Shown here: piece by piece, positions 11,666 to 23,394 of the stretch
Position numbering within the stretch: the stretch's first letter is position 1
Layout of the letters: each line of letters opens with the position of its first letter
Origin: Mesodorylaimus sp. YZB2_4
Lineage: Eukaryota > Nematoda > Enoplea > Dorylaimida > Dorylaimidae
Assembly (NCBI GenBank): GCA_030248295.1
Contig: JASANH010000938.1
Coordinates: 868,001 to 932,000, forward strand
Reading direction: 5' to 3'
DNA: 64,000 nt
Notes under the pieces: model-generated
Told to the model about the DNA's origin: nothing
Databases searched by the model: none
The model's input: only the letters and a program-made list of their open reading frames with translations
Position numbers and translations under genes: made by a program

Positions 11666-13343
11666 ATTTTGTATGAGTCATTTTACAGCTGTGCAGTAGT
11701 ATATTTGTGTGTACAGTGCCAGAAAAAGCTCATGTTTTAGTGTCCGAGTTGGCTATAAAGTTCCTGATCTTTTTAAAATATCATTATTCCTTAAAATAAA
11801 CGTAACTTTGGTAAGAGGATAAGCTATGTTTGGGGCAGCGATACACATACGGGTACATGAGGTCCATCCAAACAAAAGAGAAGCTATTTTGGAATATGAG
11901 TAGATAAAAATAGTCCTAGATATGTTCTTCAGATTAAAAATTCCGAATTGTTGATGGATTCGTTGAATACAATGCCGTGGGCAGAATGTTGTAAGCTGGA
12001 CTGTGCGAGAAATCGAGATAATAAATGGTGTCGACCTTTCTGGAGGCTGCTTAGGCCCGAGGACGTTGTCGGAAGTGGTTTATGTATGTGACGAACGTGC
12101 AAACAAGACAACAGGGTAAGGGCATGAAGAATAAAATCAAAGGTCCGTAGGGTGATGTGCAGGAGCCTTCTCATTGGTCACACGCTGATGGCGCCAGATG
12201 CTTACCGAAGAAGCTCCTCAGACCTTGTGCTTTTCTCAAACAGTTGCTTGATACGCACGTTTTTTCCTGATGGAGCAAACATTCTGACTAAACTGATCGG
12301 AAGACTCACGTCATTCGTGCTTGTGATGATAGCCTTGGACAGGCTCCTTGTCATGCACTTAATTGGTTTTTAATATTTCAGGGAACGAGATTGAATCGGC
12401 CTGTAACTCGAGCATGACCTCTGCCCAATCAACTGCCGTAAGCGAGTACCATTCATGGAGGAACTATGCTTGGAAATAGGCAGCACGGCGAAAACTGCAT
12501 TTGTGCTCCTCTGCACCCAGGTGGCAAACGAAGGCGATATGGAGCTCACTTTGCTTGGTGAGCTTGAAAGTGCGCTACAGAGGAAAAATATGCTGGCCGT
12601 CAACGATGCGAAGCGTAAAGGGTTCCAATCAAATGTCAAATGGGGGTCCATTATCGGAATTGTTACGGACCACAAGTAACTCAAATGGGGACATTGCACA
12701 TTCCAATTTTATGCTACTGGTCAATAGCGAATGGCATGTTCATTGTGTCAAAGATGAAACTTGCTTTTATTAGCTTCATTTTCGAGACCCTTTGACCGCG
12801 TTCATTAGCAGCGGGGGCAGTACCAGAATGAAATACATAATACTAAAGGTTGCTTTCTGGCACCTTCGAAGAGTCGAGACTGCAAGCAAGGCCATAAGCA
12901 GACACGGATTGACGTCATGCTCATCTTTGGGAATGGGGTCAGCAAAAGATCAGAAAAACACTACAAAGCAAATATAGGATCAAGTTGGACTCAAGAAACA
13001 AGTCAAATCAAATCTATGTGATTCTTGGTTCATAGGCTTGGCGAAAGGATAAAAGCGTGAAGTAAGGTCAACATGAATACCGTACATGACTACGTACGTA
13101 GTCTGGTATACAATCCGTGTGCAAGCAAGATACATAGGGTCGAATTTCTCATTAGATGGTCTATTTTCATGAGCGAAACTTGTTAGTTCCGCCTAGAGTA
13201 CTCTTCGCAACACATGGCACTCATTTATTACATAGGACTCTCCTCATATAAGCACTGTATGTAACAATGCACTAGTTTCGAAATCAGTTTATCACTTCCG
13301 CAAAGGAAGTCTCCGAGCCACTTCCCGTGTTCTGTAAACTCGT
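11666..13343. other. Intergenic region between convergent GPCR genes
   Basis: Both flanking genes end here. An AATAAA near 11798 may serve the left gene. Frames at 12152-12700 on either strand show no domain I can name and overlap each other; I do not call them. Confidence 0.5.
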
Positions 13344-14630
13344 TCACAAAGTAGAGACCCTTTCTTGCCAGCTGCAGACGGAGCGAGCACTGTTTCTTCG
13401 ACTGTAATCCAATGTACTGAGCCTTCGTTCGCTCAGTGCACTCGGTGACAAGTGAGTTTGCATGCTCTTCCCTCCGCTGGCTGTACCAGGCGGGGGCAAC
13501 TTTGCGAACACGACTGGCGCTTGTTGTTTTCGATAATAATTGGCGATTTTTCGTCTCCAAGAAAAATAAATAAATCCGTTCATAGCACTGTCGACTACCA
13601 CCATGAAATTACTGACGTCGACCAAGAAGGCCATGCCGCACTGCGTCAACGTGTACGGCTCGACGGCTATTTCTAGTATGTTAAGCAAAGTGGGCAAAGT
13701 ATAGCAAAGGACGAACTTTGTGGCCAGCACAGCCAGAGTCAAATGCGTTCTGTGAGTGTTCTGCTTGACAGCTTTCGAATGGCATCGACTCAACGAGGAC
13801 CGTCGGCGATCGTAGTTATAAGTGGCTACGCTGGGGTCGATCAAGTTGTACTCTTGATCGTTTTCGCTAAAGTAGTTGTAGCGGTCTTCATTTGTCAATG
13901 TTCGAACCACGAACACGATACGCATGCTCATGACCACGATGCTCAACAGAGGAACGATGGACAGAAATGCGGCATTGCCAACTATGCGGTAGGCGATTTT
14001 GTAGAGCGGGTGATCACGTAAGCTGGTTTTAGCCACGTCCACTTCTCCCGTCGCCGTCCTGACAACTCGAAGTTCGAAGAATAATGGTATATTGTAGATG
14101 GGGGCCAAGAGACTGATGGCAGCCACGACGAAGCGAGCTCGTCGTTTCGGTGTCGAGGAGATCAGGTGAAGAGGCTTTATCACGGCCAGGTACCTCTCAA
14201 CTGTCAATGACAACACCAGCCAAATGGATGCACTCATTCCACAATTGGCCATGGCGTAACCGGCTAAACTGAGGTAAATGAAGTCGTCGTATCCGCTTAT
14301 GCTTACCTCGCTCTCGTCGGGTCTCAAGGCGGGCATCGAGTAGACGAACACTGTAGACACCAGCAGTGCCGTGTTCCAAATGGCGAATGTCATAAAGTAG
14401 TAGTAAAGAGCCAGCCATTTCTTAGTATTGCAGGCCAAGGAAATGACCATGGCCACATTTCCCACAACGCCGACCACGATCAGACACATAGTTAACACAC
14501 CGTTGATCCAAAATGAGAATGTACGGCCGAACGTGCGTCCATCACTGAGGTTGGCCGCAGACTCATTCGACGTGCTGACCAAGAATATATTGGCCGCAGT
14601 ACAGTTGATATTGAAATGTTTGTCGATCAT
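13344..14630 (-). CDS. FMRFamide-receptor-like class A GPCR (intronless paralogue)
   Basis: One uninterrupted frame of 428 residues starting at the ATG 14630-14628 (MIDKHFNINC). It is clearly related to the plus-strand receptor at 10448: both share FWINGxLT in TM1, YYYFMTFAIWNT in TM2, ER after TM3, HRTHxTL then LPTLLNILE in TM6, and YFSWRRKI after TM7. Here TM3 ends LTVERYLAVIKPL, closer to the usual DRY form, and TM7 reads DSAMNGFIYF in place of NPxxY. The N-terminus has NxS/T glycosylation sequons (NCT, NES, NLS). The tail is Ser/Arg rich. Both genes lack introns while nearly all neighbours have them, which suggests an intronless ancestor and local inverted duplication. The ligand is probably a neuropeptide, by family only. 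Confidence 0.87.
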   Translation of the reverse strand: MIDKHFNINCTAANIFLVSTSNESAANLSDGRTFGRTFSFWINGVLTMCLIVVGVVGNVAMVISLACNTKKWLALYYYFMTFAIWNTALLVSTVFVYSMPALRPDESEVSISGYDDFIYLSLAGYAMANCGMSASIWLVLSLTVERYLAVIKPLHLISSTPKRRARFVVAAISLLAPIYNIPLFFELRVVRTATGEVDVAKTSLRDHPLYKIAYRIVGNAAFLSIVPLLSIVVMSMRIVFVVRTLTNEDRYNYFSENDQEYNLIDPSVATYNYDRRRSSLSRCHSKAVKQNTHRTHLTLAVLATKFVLCYTLPTLLNILEIAVEPYTLTQCGMAFLVDVSNFMVVVDSAMNGFIYFSWRRKIANYYRKQQAPVVFAKLPPPGTASGGKSMQTHLSPSALSERRLSTLDYSRRNSARSVCSWQERVSTL

Positions 14631-17015
14631 GATTCGTGCGGTCGAGCTTGCACTCGAAATCACTGCTCGATATGGACAGTGTGAGCAAGGCAAGCAAGCT
14701 GCGGCGACAGCAAGATCAGATTCAAACCTGTCTACGAATATCTAATAATTAGAATGGCTTCTGTTTGAACCATTCGATGTTGACGAAGGAGGCGAGCAAA
14801 GAGAACTACAAGGTGGCTTGTTGGAAAGAAAGGAGGTGGATAACAGAGTCAGAGCCTTTCTCATATTCAGAGGCCCGCGATAATTGCAATCGGAGAAGGA
14901 AGCGTGAGAACTGTTTCCCCGGCTTTACGCCTGGACTGGCTTAGGCGTAAGACGAGGTTAGCGGAAACGCGTCACCAACGTATCCGATGAACTGAGCGTG
15001 GCCAGTACAGCTTGCCCTTCACTTGCAGGGAATTCAGGACGAAACGAGATCGTCTTCGCATGAAGACAAACAATTAGGAGTGAGCACTTATCCACTTTTT
15101 CTTTCTGGCCGGTGGTCCTGGCTTGTCACTCGATCATTTTATCAGCTTACTGCTGACCGTCCTTCCGACTACCATACACGGTAGCAGACTGGGCACAACT
15201 GGTACAAAAAAGGGGGCTTTTAGGAGGGCATCCATGTTGACGTATTTGACACACGAAGCCTTTTTATTTTAAATTAGAACCCCCGCACTCTCTCCTCCTA
15301 CGGGCGTTGCATAACCAGAGTTTGCGTGTCAGAACCACTCGCTCAGCTGCCCTCGGGCTCTTTCACGTTCGACTTCCGCAAATCGATTCCTCTCTAAAAA
15401 TGTCCACATATTTCAACGTGCACGCTCTCGGTTGGAAGCCACCGTCACCTCCTCAGAACAAACAGAAGGTCGCTTGAACAGTTTTTCAAACGCGTACATA
15501 ATCAGCTCCGCTTCGGCGTTTTCTTCAATGACCGGTTGGGCCCTCCGAGACCCATAAGACTCGTGAAGAACAAACATGGTTGGGGCTAATTATAGTCAAG
15601 CCCGCCCGAGCTCATCAGATTCGACCTGGCTGGCTGGCCGAGTGCAGTTGTCATCTTTCATAACGAATTGATAGATCGAACAATGACAGCATCTGCCCTC
15701 ACTCGCTTCCCGCATATGCCCTGTGCACGACTCTGGTTGTGAGATGAATAGTTTGATCGCACAACCACGAAGTCTCGTTGTCATTGACCAGTCGCATACA
15801 CACGCTATGCACTGATTCTGAAATAATTATTGGCCGCGGAACTTTCGGGTTTCAAACACAGCACCCTTGCTTTGACACCCTGCTTGGCCCTGACGGTTTT
15901 CCTGGCTAAAACCTTGATTTTGTTACCAGCGACCTCAGCGCACCTCGAAGGTTCCTTGTCAACACTGCGAACATGCCTTCACTAAAGGGGTCATGGTCAA
16001 GTAGCTGTGCTGAAATCAGAATGGTAGGCCTGATTAGCTCCCGTTTTAGATGAGTTCAGGCCCCTCTTTAGTTCTCGTTGGTTGCCCCATTCAAGCAGGT
16101 GCCGGGCCGTGCGTGCAAACAGTTTCAAAAAGGTGTTCAATAGTGCGCTAGGACTTCGACTGTGTCCGAATGTCCTTGTACCTCATAAACGAGTCTAATA
16201 TAGTTTTCAAACAAGGCATACGGACAACGCAGTTAGGGCCTTTCTGGCTTGTTAGCTAATTTGGATCTAGGCTTATTTTAGAAGTCGGATCGAAAATAGC
16301 GATATCAGCTGTTGACGCAAAAAACTCTTATGAAGGCTCGTGCGCAAAGGCGAATCAAAGTCTCAGAAACACATGCCTATACTTCAATGTATATCCCTCC
16401 TCACGTCTTCGAACGATAAGAGTTGCCAGAAACAAAGCTAAAAAAGTAAGACGCTTTGGCTCAAGTTTGATTTTTGTTGCGGAACAGAAATAGCTTTGCT
16501 CTTTTCACCCAGATGAGCAACACACTAAGTTGTTGTGGGCAAGAGGCCATGCGAGAGCATACACATAATCAATCTCACTTCGTTTGATGTAAATGAAATC
16601 GGAAATGACAGCGCATTTCGAGATGAGATTTCACCAAAATGCTAGTGAATGCGTGTAAGTGTACGACAAAACGTGAGGAAGTTTATCAAATTTTAGTACT
16701 CTTGTTTGGTCAAATTACTTCATTAGTTTATTGCTTGCTAATGTGTTCTCTGATCACCACAACAAACATGCCCTTTTCTAGAGCTGATTTTGTTACGTTT
16801 GCTGCCACTCATAGTCAGTCAAGCTTTTAAAAAATAATTAAGTCTTGCCTCGTTTTCTGCGACGGCAAGGAAAAATAAAACATTAAAGTTGTGTATTTAC
16901 ACCACATAGACTACTCCAAATAGCATTTCGCAAATCCGGAATGCAACGTCAAGACCATCCTGTCTGACATACGTAATGACACGATATGCATTAGCCAAAC
17001 ACTGATGGAGTGCGA
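14631..17015. other. Intergenic region, no gene recognised
   Basis: Contains the 5' flank of the minus-strand GPCR and the 3' flank of the minus-strand neuropeptide gene. Short open frames (for example 15596-15784 and 16639-16830) have no signal peptide, domain or splice context that supports them. Confidence 0.5.
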
Positions 17016-17434
17016 TTATGCCTCAACTCTGACATAGACACTGGTGGGTGACTTTGACTTGGACAAGTAGCATTGGATGGGGGTGAAATAGCAATTCCTA
17101 TATAACCGGTTCAGCTTCCAAAGCACAGCCTTCTCCGAAACGATGGCGTTTTTCTTGCCCAAATCGAGACTTTGATTCTTTTCCAAAGACGTAAGGGGGT
17201 CGCTGAGTGGCGTTTCTTGGCTGCTGTTTAGATACGTGTCCCTAAAAGAATAATCTGACGGGTCCTGAAAATCACCTGACACAAAACCTGGAATTACCTT
17301 TTCCCTTGAAAGCGAATAAAAGTTCCACTGGTTTTAACTTTATCATTTCGGCGAGGCGTAGTGACTTTTCTGACATGCCGGCAAGAAATGCATGCCAAAA
17401 AACACATCAAAATAACGAACTGTGGACACCGCAT
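17016..17434 (-). CDS. Allatostatin-C (PISCF)-like neuropeptide precursor, copy A
   Basis: Two exons (17434-17298 and 17241-17016), joined across a 56-base intron in matching phase, give a 120-residue precursor. It starts with a signal peptide (MRCPQFVILMCFLACISC) and ends with a single peptide-like segment, LYRNCYFTPIQCYLSKSK. The core CYFTPIQC has the two cysteines six residues apart and the YF-P-I pattern of allatostatin C (CYFNPISC in insects), whose peptides are cyclised by that disulphide and act through somatostatin/opioid-type receptors. The exact cleavage sites are unclear: there is no dibasic pair directly before the core (KLNR), and the precursor runs 17 residues past the second cysteine. 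The start was chosen for the signal peptide. It faces copy B head to head across about 0.9 kb. Confidence 0.8.
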
Positions 17435-18301
17435 CTTGGCTCGCACAATCTTGCGTACCAAGATGTTCACCCGGTAGGCAGGCACCAATTGCGATGGTTC
17501 CCAAACGCTGCAGCTTATAATGAGGCTTGACATTGTGTACAAATTGGGGTCTGCATTCTTCTCCTCAGTCTTATTATGTTAGCTTTCAGGTTCAAGAGCC
17601 AAGAGCCTGGCCTTTCTTGCTAGCGTACAGGAAAGGCGACCTGGAAACTCAGTTACGTCAGGCATTAAAGATCGCTTTCATATTCAGGATCAGAAGAAAA
17701 CAAGCGACGGCCTGACCACACGCTCGATTCTCCATCCACGTACGCAGTCTTGGTCACTGCCGTCACTCTTCCCCCGCCTTTTCGGTCGTGACATCAATAA
17801 AGATCACTTCCTGTTGTAGCCTTCGTTCCGTCGACGCAGCACGTAAAGAAGGGGCCCCCAAAACAATCAGTGCTCAATGATGTTCGAAATCAAGCCTATT
17901 CTTTCTTAGTCAATATGATATCATTCATGAGGTTATCCGCCTCCTCTTGCTGCCTGACACATGATAGGCCAGGCCTGGATTCTTGCGAGTTTCCCTCTGA
18001 TATCCGCTTCTTCTTCTTGTATTGACGCAAGAACCTGGAGATTTCGGTTCTTGAAATACTTGTTCTCGTCCAATCAATCTAATAGTCCTCGAAGGCGCTT
18101 GTGCCAGTACTGTGGAAGAAAGCGAGTCTCTTGCATCCAAGGTTTGTAATTAGGATTCAGTCGGGGTATCACTTTCTTTAAATTGGTCTGTGCACCGCAA
18201 CTATTCTTCTGCAAGGTCACGGAACGAACTGTTTTGATCTCGCCTACTCCTCAGCAAGATCGGTGTAGGATTTTTTACCTAGAGCAGAAGATCGTCTACT
18301 C
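17435..18301. promoter_or_regulatory. Shared upstream region of two divergent neuropeptide genes
   Basis: An 867-base interval separates the start codons of the two allatostatin-C-like genes, which point away from each other. It therefore should contain both promoters and possibly shared control elements. I could not pick out a specific site. Confidence 0.45.
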
Positions 18302-18661
18302 ATGCGACGAAACATATCCGGCATATTGCTTGTTGTTATTCTGTGTGCATGTGCTGCTGAGCATGTAAGCGGTAATGGAAGGAGAAACTTTGCTGCATCG
18401 TTTTGGTCAAGGTGAGTGTCAGGCTGGTTAATTTGGTTTGGAACTACTGTACACGACACTTTCAGATCGATCGCACCATCCAAGCACTTTTATCGAGGCG
18501 TTGCTGTCCAGCTAAAGTCGCACGACGTTTCGAAGAAGAGAACACGATACGGTGTGGTCGAATGGGACAAGCGACTGGCTGCGAAGTTGTCCGAGCGTGG
18601 GCTTTACCGAAATTGCTACTTCTCACCGATACAGTGCTGGCTTAGTGTGAGGGCGCATTGA
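18302..18661 (+). CDS. Allatostatin-C (PISCF)-like neuropeptide precursor, copy B
   Basis: Two exons (18302-18411 and 18466-18661), with a GTGAG donor, a TTTCAG acceptor and matching phase, give 101 residues. A signal peptide (MRRNISGILLVVILCACAA) is followed by a basic propeptide with KKR and DKR sites, then a C-terminal peptide GLYRNCYFSPIQCWL that ends SVRAH before the stop. CYFSPIQC matches the allatostatin-C pattern of two cysteines spaced by six residues. It shares LYRNCYF-PIQC with copy A, so the two are paralogues in inverted, divergent orientation. An AATAAA lies about 20 bases past the stop (near 18680). A C-terminal extension past the second cysteine is unusual compared with the insect peptides, which end one residue after it. 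Confidence 0.83.
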
Positions 18662-19241
18662 ATCGTCTTTGCTTTCATCAATAAAGATTTGCCGGAGCGA
18701 TGTAATGCAGACTGAAGAATCATGCTGGCATAATAAACAGGTTGGACCAGCTAAAGTCATGCTCGCCTTGTCAGGTGATTGCGAATCCAGTCTTTACTTG
18801 GAACATCCATGGTCTGTCCGTCATCGTGGGTGTGTCCTTTCAGGCCATACGTTCAAGTTCAAGGCAATTCAATTTCCTCTAGGTTCATATTGACAGGACT
18901 AATTACAGTACTTATAAATGGTGGGTTTTGTTCTTGGAGCTTTACTGAAGAATGTGCGCGACAGAAGGCACCTACTTGTCACACTTAACGCGCTTGGCAG
19001 CTAATGAAAACCGCTTTCTACTGGCCATTAGTAGCGCAGCAACATTACACCAACACCCACCAAAAATCAGAATAGAGTTAGGAGAGAATACAAAAGCAGG
19101 AACTGCCCGAATACGTTGGTCAGATAGTGTCGCGCAGTAGCTTCCGGACCACAGTATGCTCGGGCTTACTCCGCTTGGCATGGGTAAAATTATTTTTTCT
19201 AGCAATGGACAAATCATATTTTAAACCGACTCTGTTCTAGG
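18662..19241. other. Upstream region of the lectin-mucin receptor
   Basis: Carries the poly(A) signal of the neuropeptide gene near 18680. The signal-peptide exon of the following receptor should lie here or further left; I could not identify it with confidence. Confidence 0.4.
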
Positions 19242-19242
19242 T

Positions 19243-22200
19243 GTGATCCTTAGGTTTCAATTAGCTGTATCAATCTGCCGCGATGCCCAATGGAACAATG
19301 GGCGCTACTGCTCGTTCATCAAACCCGTGACTACGACCAGTTGGCACCAGGCACGCAGCCTGTGCGCGGAAATGGACGCTCGTCTACCCGAGTTTGACAC
19401 CAGCAGTGCTCCAGGGCCTCTGTCAGACTTCCTGTAAGCACTTATTAGGGCGTCGGAAGCAGTTTATAAATGGTGGTTTTCTTTAAGGCCATTCCCATCT
19501 GTTACAGCAGTAGGTTACGTATCAACAAATGCGTCGAAGAATACGTATTACAGCGTGGCCACTGGGCAAGTCATGTCGACCACGTACTGGATGGATCAAT
19601 CGCTTTCAGTACAATCCATCGGAGCAGCTTATTTGGAATCGCAGACCACGGGAGTAAAATCGCAATCCATAAAGCATAGTTGCCCGCTGGTTATGTGCGA
19701 AGAGGAACACAGTGAGTAAAGCATTCGCTCGCTCGCCCAAGTTCAGACGTTCAATAATATTTTAGCGAATGCGACGAAGCTAGCATGCAGCCAAATGAAA
19801 TCATATTTCAAGCCTCTTTTCGGTGGGGCTCTCAAAGCCAATCATTTCGCCACCCCGAACGAGTTCGAAGCCCTGAACATCAGTGCAAGCAGCTCTATTA
19901 GCAGTCTTGGTTATGTATACACAATTGGTGTGCATAATGTCACCGTGCCTATTTACCACTTTCAAGTAGCTCTTAATGGAACTGTCTACGATCTTATCGC
20001 AGTTGGGCAAAAGCAGAAAACTTATTTGCAGCAATCACCGAACGGCGTTGCCTACAGTTTGGTTGGTATCATAGGGTACGCCTTACCTGCTCCGACCAGT
20101 TTCAGCCTGCCTGTTAAATTATACTGGGGCAAAATAAACTCAGCTTTGATCACGACATCCGCAAGTCTGACGATGAGTCCCTCTTTCCACACTACCGTCA
20201 GCTCAAGTCCTAGCACTGCGCCAAGTACAAGCTCGACAAGCCATTTAACGAGTGGATTGTCCTTTACTAGCTCTACCACTTCCAACTTGAGCTCCATTTC
20301 TTCAGTTCCGATTTGGATCACTTCATCAATGCTTTCTACCACCACTCGAATTAGCCCAACCTCTATTATTGCTAAATCTGCTTCAATGCTAAGTTCGACC
20401 AAAGTCACTGAAAGCCTGACTTCGATAGCCTTGACAACCACTAGCATCATCCCAGCGCCTATTGAATCTGCTCCAGCTCCAGCCCCAACGAGCCCGGGTC
20501 AACCACCAGCTCAAGCTCCACCGAACCTGGGTCCACCTCCAGCTCAAGCTCCACCGAATCTGGGTCCACCACCAGCTCAAGCTCCACCGAATCCGGGTCC
20601 ACCTCCAGCTCAAGCTCCACCGAATCTGGGTCCACCACCAGCTCAAGCTCCACCGAATCCGGGTCCACCACCAGCTCAAGCTCCTCCGAATCCGGGTCCA
20701 CCACCAGCTCAAGCTCCACCGAACGGGGGTTCTAACAGGGGGAAGAGGCAAGCAAAGGATGCGTCGACAGATACGCCTTACGACGCCCTCCTGACATTGG
20801 GTCCCAGTTGCGATCATTTGTGCGATCAGGCAGCTTACACTTTGGAGACGACAATTTACTTGCCTCGTGCAACGGATGGAAATGGATATTGCTTGCTGTA
20901 TGACGGTATCTTTCCCCTATATTTCCTTCAGTCCGAAGAGTACCATATACATTGTTTCGGTGTGTATTTAGAAACGACAACATCAACAACAAGTGGCACG
21001 AGCGGATCGGAGACGACTACCTCTAAAATCATTATCACAGCGACAACCATTACCACTAGCACCTCATCAGGTAGCACATCTACGCAGAGCAGTACAGTCA
21101 CCTCCATAAGATCTGATTTACTGTCGATGAGCAGTTCCGCGACTAATGTGAAAGCGAGTACCGCATCGACTAGGCAATCACTGTTCTCAAGCTCATCACT
21201 TGTTGTAGCACCTTTGACCTCCTCGCGTGTTGTCTCATCAAGCTCCTCATCAACTCTTATTGTGTTGCCCGCCTTTTCATCGGCGAAAACACTAACATCA
21301 TCGATCACTCCACCGTCAACATCTGTGGGTCGATCGTCAAGTTCCACGTTCGGAATAGCACCGACTTCTTTCCACACACCTCTGTCGCCAGCGACAACCA
21401 ACCAGTCAGCATCCTACACTTCTGAAGTAGCACCGACTGTGTCCCTCAGTCCGTCCGAAAAGACTACAATCACTGCAAGGATCTCGATGCCGGCTTCTTC
21501 AACCCGCGATACCATAACTTCCGCCACCATCAAAATTAGTCCCATTGGTTCCATGTTCTCTACGCTCTCAGGCATTGCACCTAACCCAGCTAACCTTACG
21601 GTGCCAAACGCAGCAAGTATCCCGTTATCATCTCGAGGCCTTGGTGACCTGGGTTCGGTCGCCTCAGCCTCAACCTCGACCGCTGAAGTCCTACAGGCCA
21701 TGACCGCCTCCACGGCCCCCGAGACGCTCACAAATGAAGCTAGAGCAGACGCAACAGAGCCTGATGTCGAAACGAGCATAGGTACTGCTGATTATTCCTC
21801 AGCTTCTGTGGTTTTCTTTCCACAACCCACTCTTGATTCTGAAACGCAATCCTTGCCAATACCAGCGCCGTCAAGCACAGTAGTTGTCATGGCCCCAGGT
21901 AAGGAGGAATGCGGCAATTTTAGCAGGCATGATATCATATTTGTCGTGCATACACGGGAAATCTGCTGACCTGACGAAGTGATGGCAGGAGCCGTAATAG
22001 GTGGTAACGTACCGACGTGTAATTGCACGATCCTACAAGTAATTGTTGGTATTTTAAAATAGTTGCCTGAACCTTTGTGTCACAAACTCAAACATTTGAG
22101 CATAACAGCATCGAAAAATTTACCTACAGTAGATGTTAACATACGGTACTCTCATGCTTAAAATACAGTGAGTTCATGCTTATCCTGGTTAGCACCAGCC

Positions 22201-23394
22201 CCCCTAGCAGGGAGGAAACTTATTTTTAGACTTTGCTAAACCTACGAAATACGTTCTATCACTCTATAATTCCAGCGATTATTACCCCAGACACCGCGAT
22301 CAAGCAAGCTACGACAACGTATCCACTCACCGAATTCGAGCAGAAGGTTGTGACCACTTTGCAAAATCTTGGTTGCACAGTGCTTATCGGTTTTCTGGTT
22401 GCGACTATTGTGATAATGCTCTTGGCCAGGTATCTCCCGATCCTAGTCTCCTCCACTGTGTGCCAAGTCTTCTATTTTAGAGAATTCTCCGTGGAACGGA
22501 TCTTGCATATGAACCAAGAAATCGCCCTCCTCGCTGCACATATTCTGATATTTCTGTTTCGGGAGTCCGTTTACAACAATGTGAGTTCTGGCTGTTTGTT
22601 TGTGTAGCTGAAAAGGCCGGTACTGTAGTTTTTCAGTCTCTTTGCGTGGCCGTCTCTATTTGTCTGCAGTACTTCTATATCGCCAGATACATGTTCCTGT
22701 TCTTGGAGTCAGTGCAAACTTACGCAATCATGACCAATGTGATCAATCAAGGCGGTTACTTCAGTCTTGCTAGCACTCTATTTCTTGGTTGGGGTATTCC
22801 GGGTGTCATTACTTTGGTAACCGTGGCAATGCGGTACAAAGAGTACCCGTCGCAGTACAGGTGAGGTGGGAGCAGGTTCATCATAGTAGCTTTGTTTTCA
22901 TTTACTCATTTCAGTTGCTGGCTGAATTTGGGCAAAGACGTGTGCATGGGCACATTGATACCGGTCGTGTCCTTCACCATCCTGACCATCATCACGACCG
23001 AAGCTGCAGGAACAAATTATTCTAAAAGATGGCCATTGACAGACTCGAACCAATATTGGGTGGCGACGTAAGTGCTCTGACTTTTTTCCTATTGTTAGCA
23101 ATCGACCGTAAGCTTTTCAGAATCAATCAGAAGTGCATGTTATCACTTCTGGGAGTTTGTTTTTCGGCCTGGGTACTTGGATTCTGGGCCGTCTACCTCT
23201 TAAACATCCCAATGTTTGGTATAGTATTTGGCTTGAACAGCACACTGGGAGCGTTGACGTTCGTGTTCCACGTGTTGGGTAGTAGAAAGGTAAGACTGAA
23301 AGGAAATCTGGTCGATAAATTGAGGGAGTGAAAATTTCAGGGTGTTCTTTATTTGAAAGCGTTGTGGACCAAAGTGAGAAAACGTAAGGCTTAG
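19243..23394 (+). CDS. Lectin-mucin-7TM receptor, adhesion-GPCR-like (5' end incomplete)
   Basis: Eight exons (19243-19433, 19488-19711, 19766-21898, 22276-22580, 22637-22860, 22915-23067, 23121-23289, 23341-23394) keep one frame for about 1150 residues. The head resembles a C-type lectin domain (CRDAQWNNGRYCSF, WHQARSLCAEMDARLPEF, later SCPLVMCEEE). A long Ser/Thr-rich mucin region follows, holding seven 11-residue PPAQAPPN-type repeats, a furin-like RGKR site and a small Cys-containing island. The C-terminal part has seven hydrophobic helices with adhesion-class signatures: LGWGIPGVITL in TM4, CWLNLGKDV before TM5, LLGVCFSAWVLGFWAV in TM6 and GLNSTLGALTFVFH in TM7. I see no GPS motif (Cys/Trp box) before TM1. 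The signal peptide lies in an upstream exon not found; the first exon has no ATG. The tail is only about 20 residues. Confidence 0.75.
20503..20730 (+). repeat. 33-bp coding minisatellite (proline repeat)
   Basis: About seven head-to-tail copies of a 33-base unit encode PPAQAPPN(L/P)GP. Copies differ mainly at the Leu/Pro codon and a CCT/CCA choice. It lies within the mucin stalk and is likely to vary in copy number between individuals. Confidence 0.9.

Noticed and set aside
12152-12700. Overlapping open frames on both strands between the GPCR genes
   Set aside because: No domain, no codon or splice support, and the frames compete on opposite strands.
20389-20817. Minus-strand open frame rich in Trp, Ser and Leu, and another of Glu/Leu/Val repeats
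   Set aside because: They are shadows of the 33-base proline repeat in the plus-strand receptor exon.
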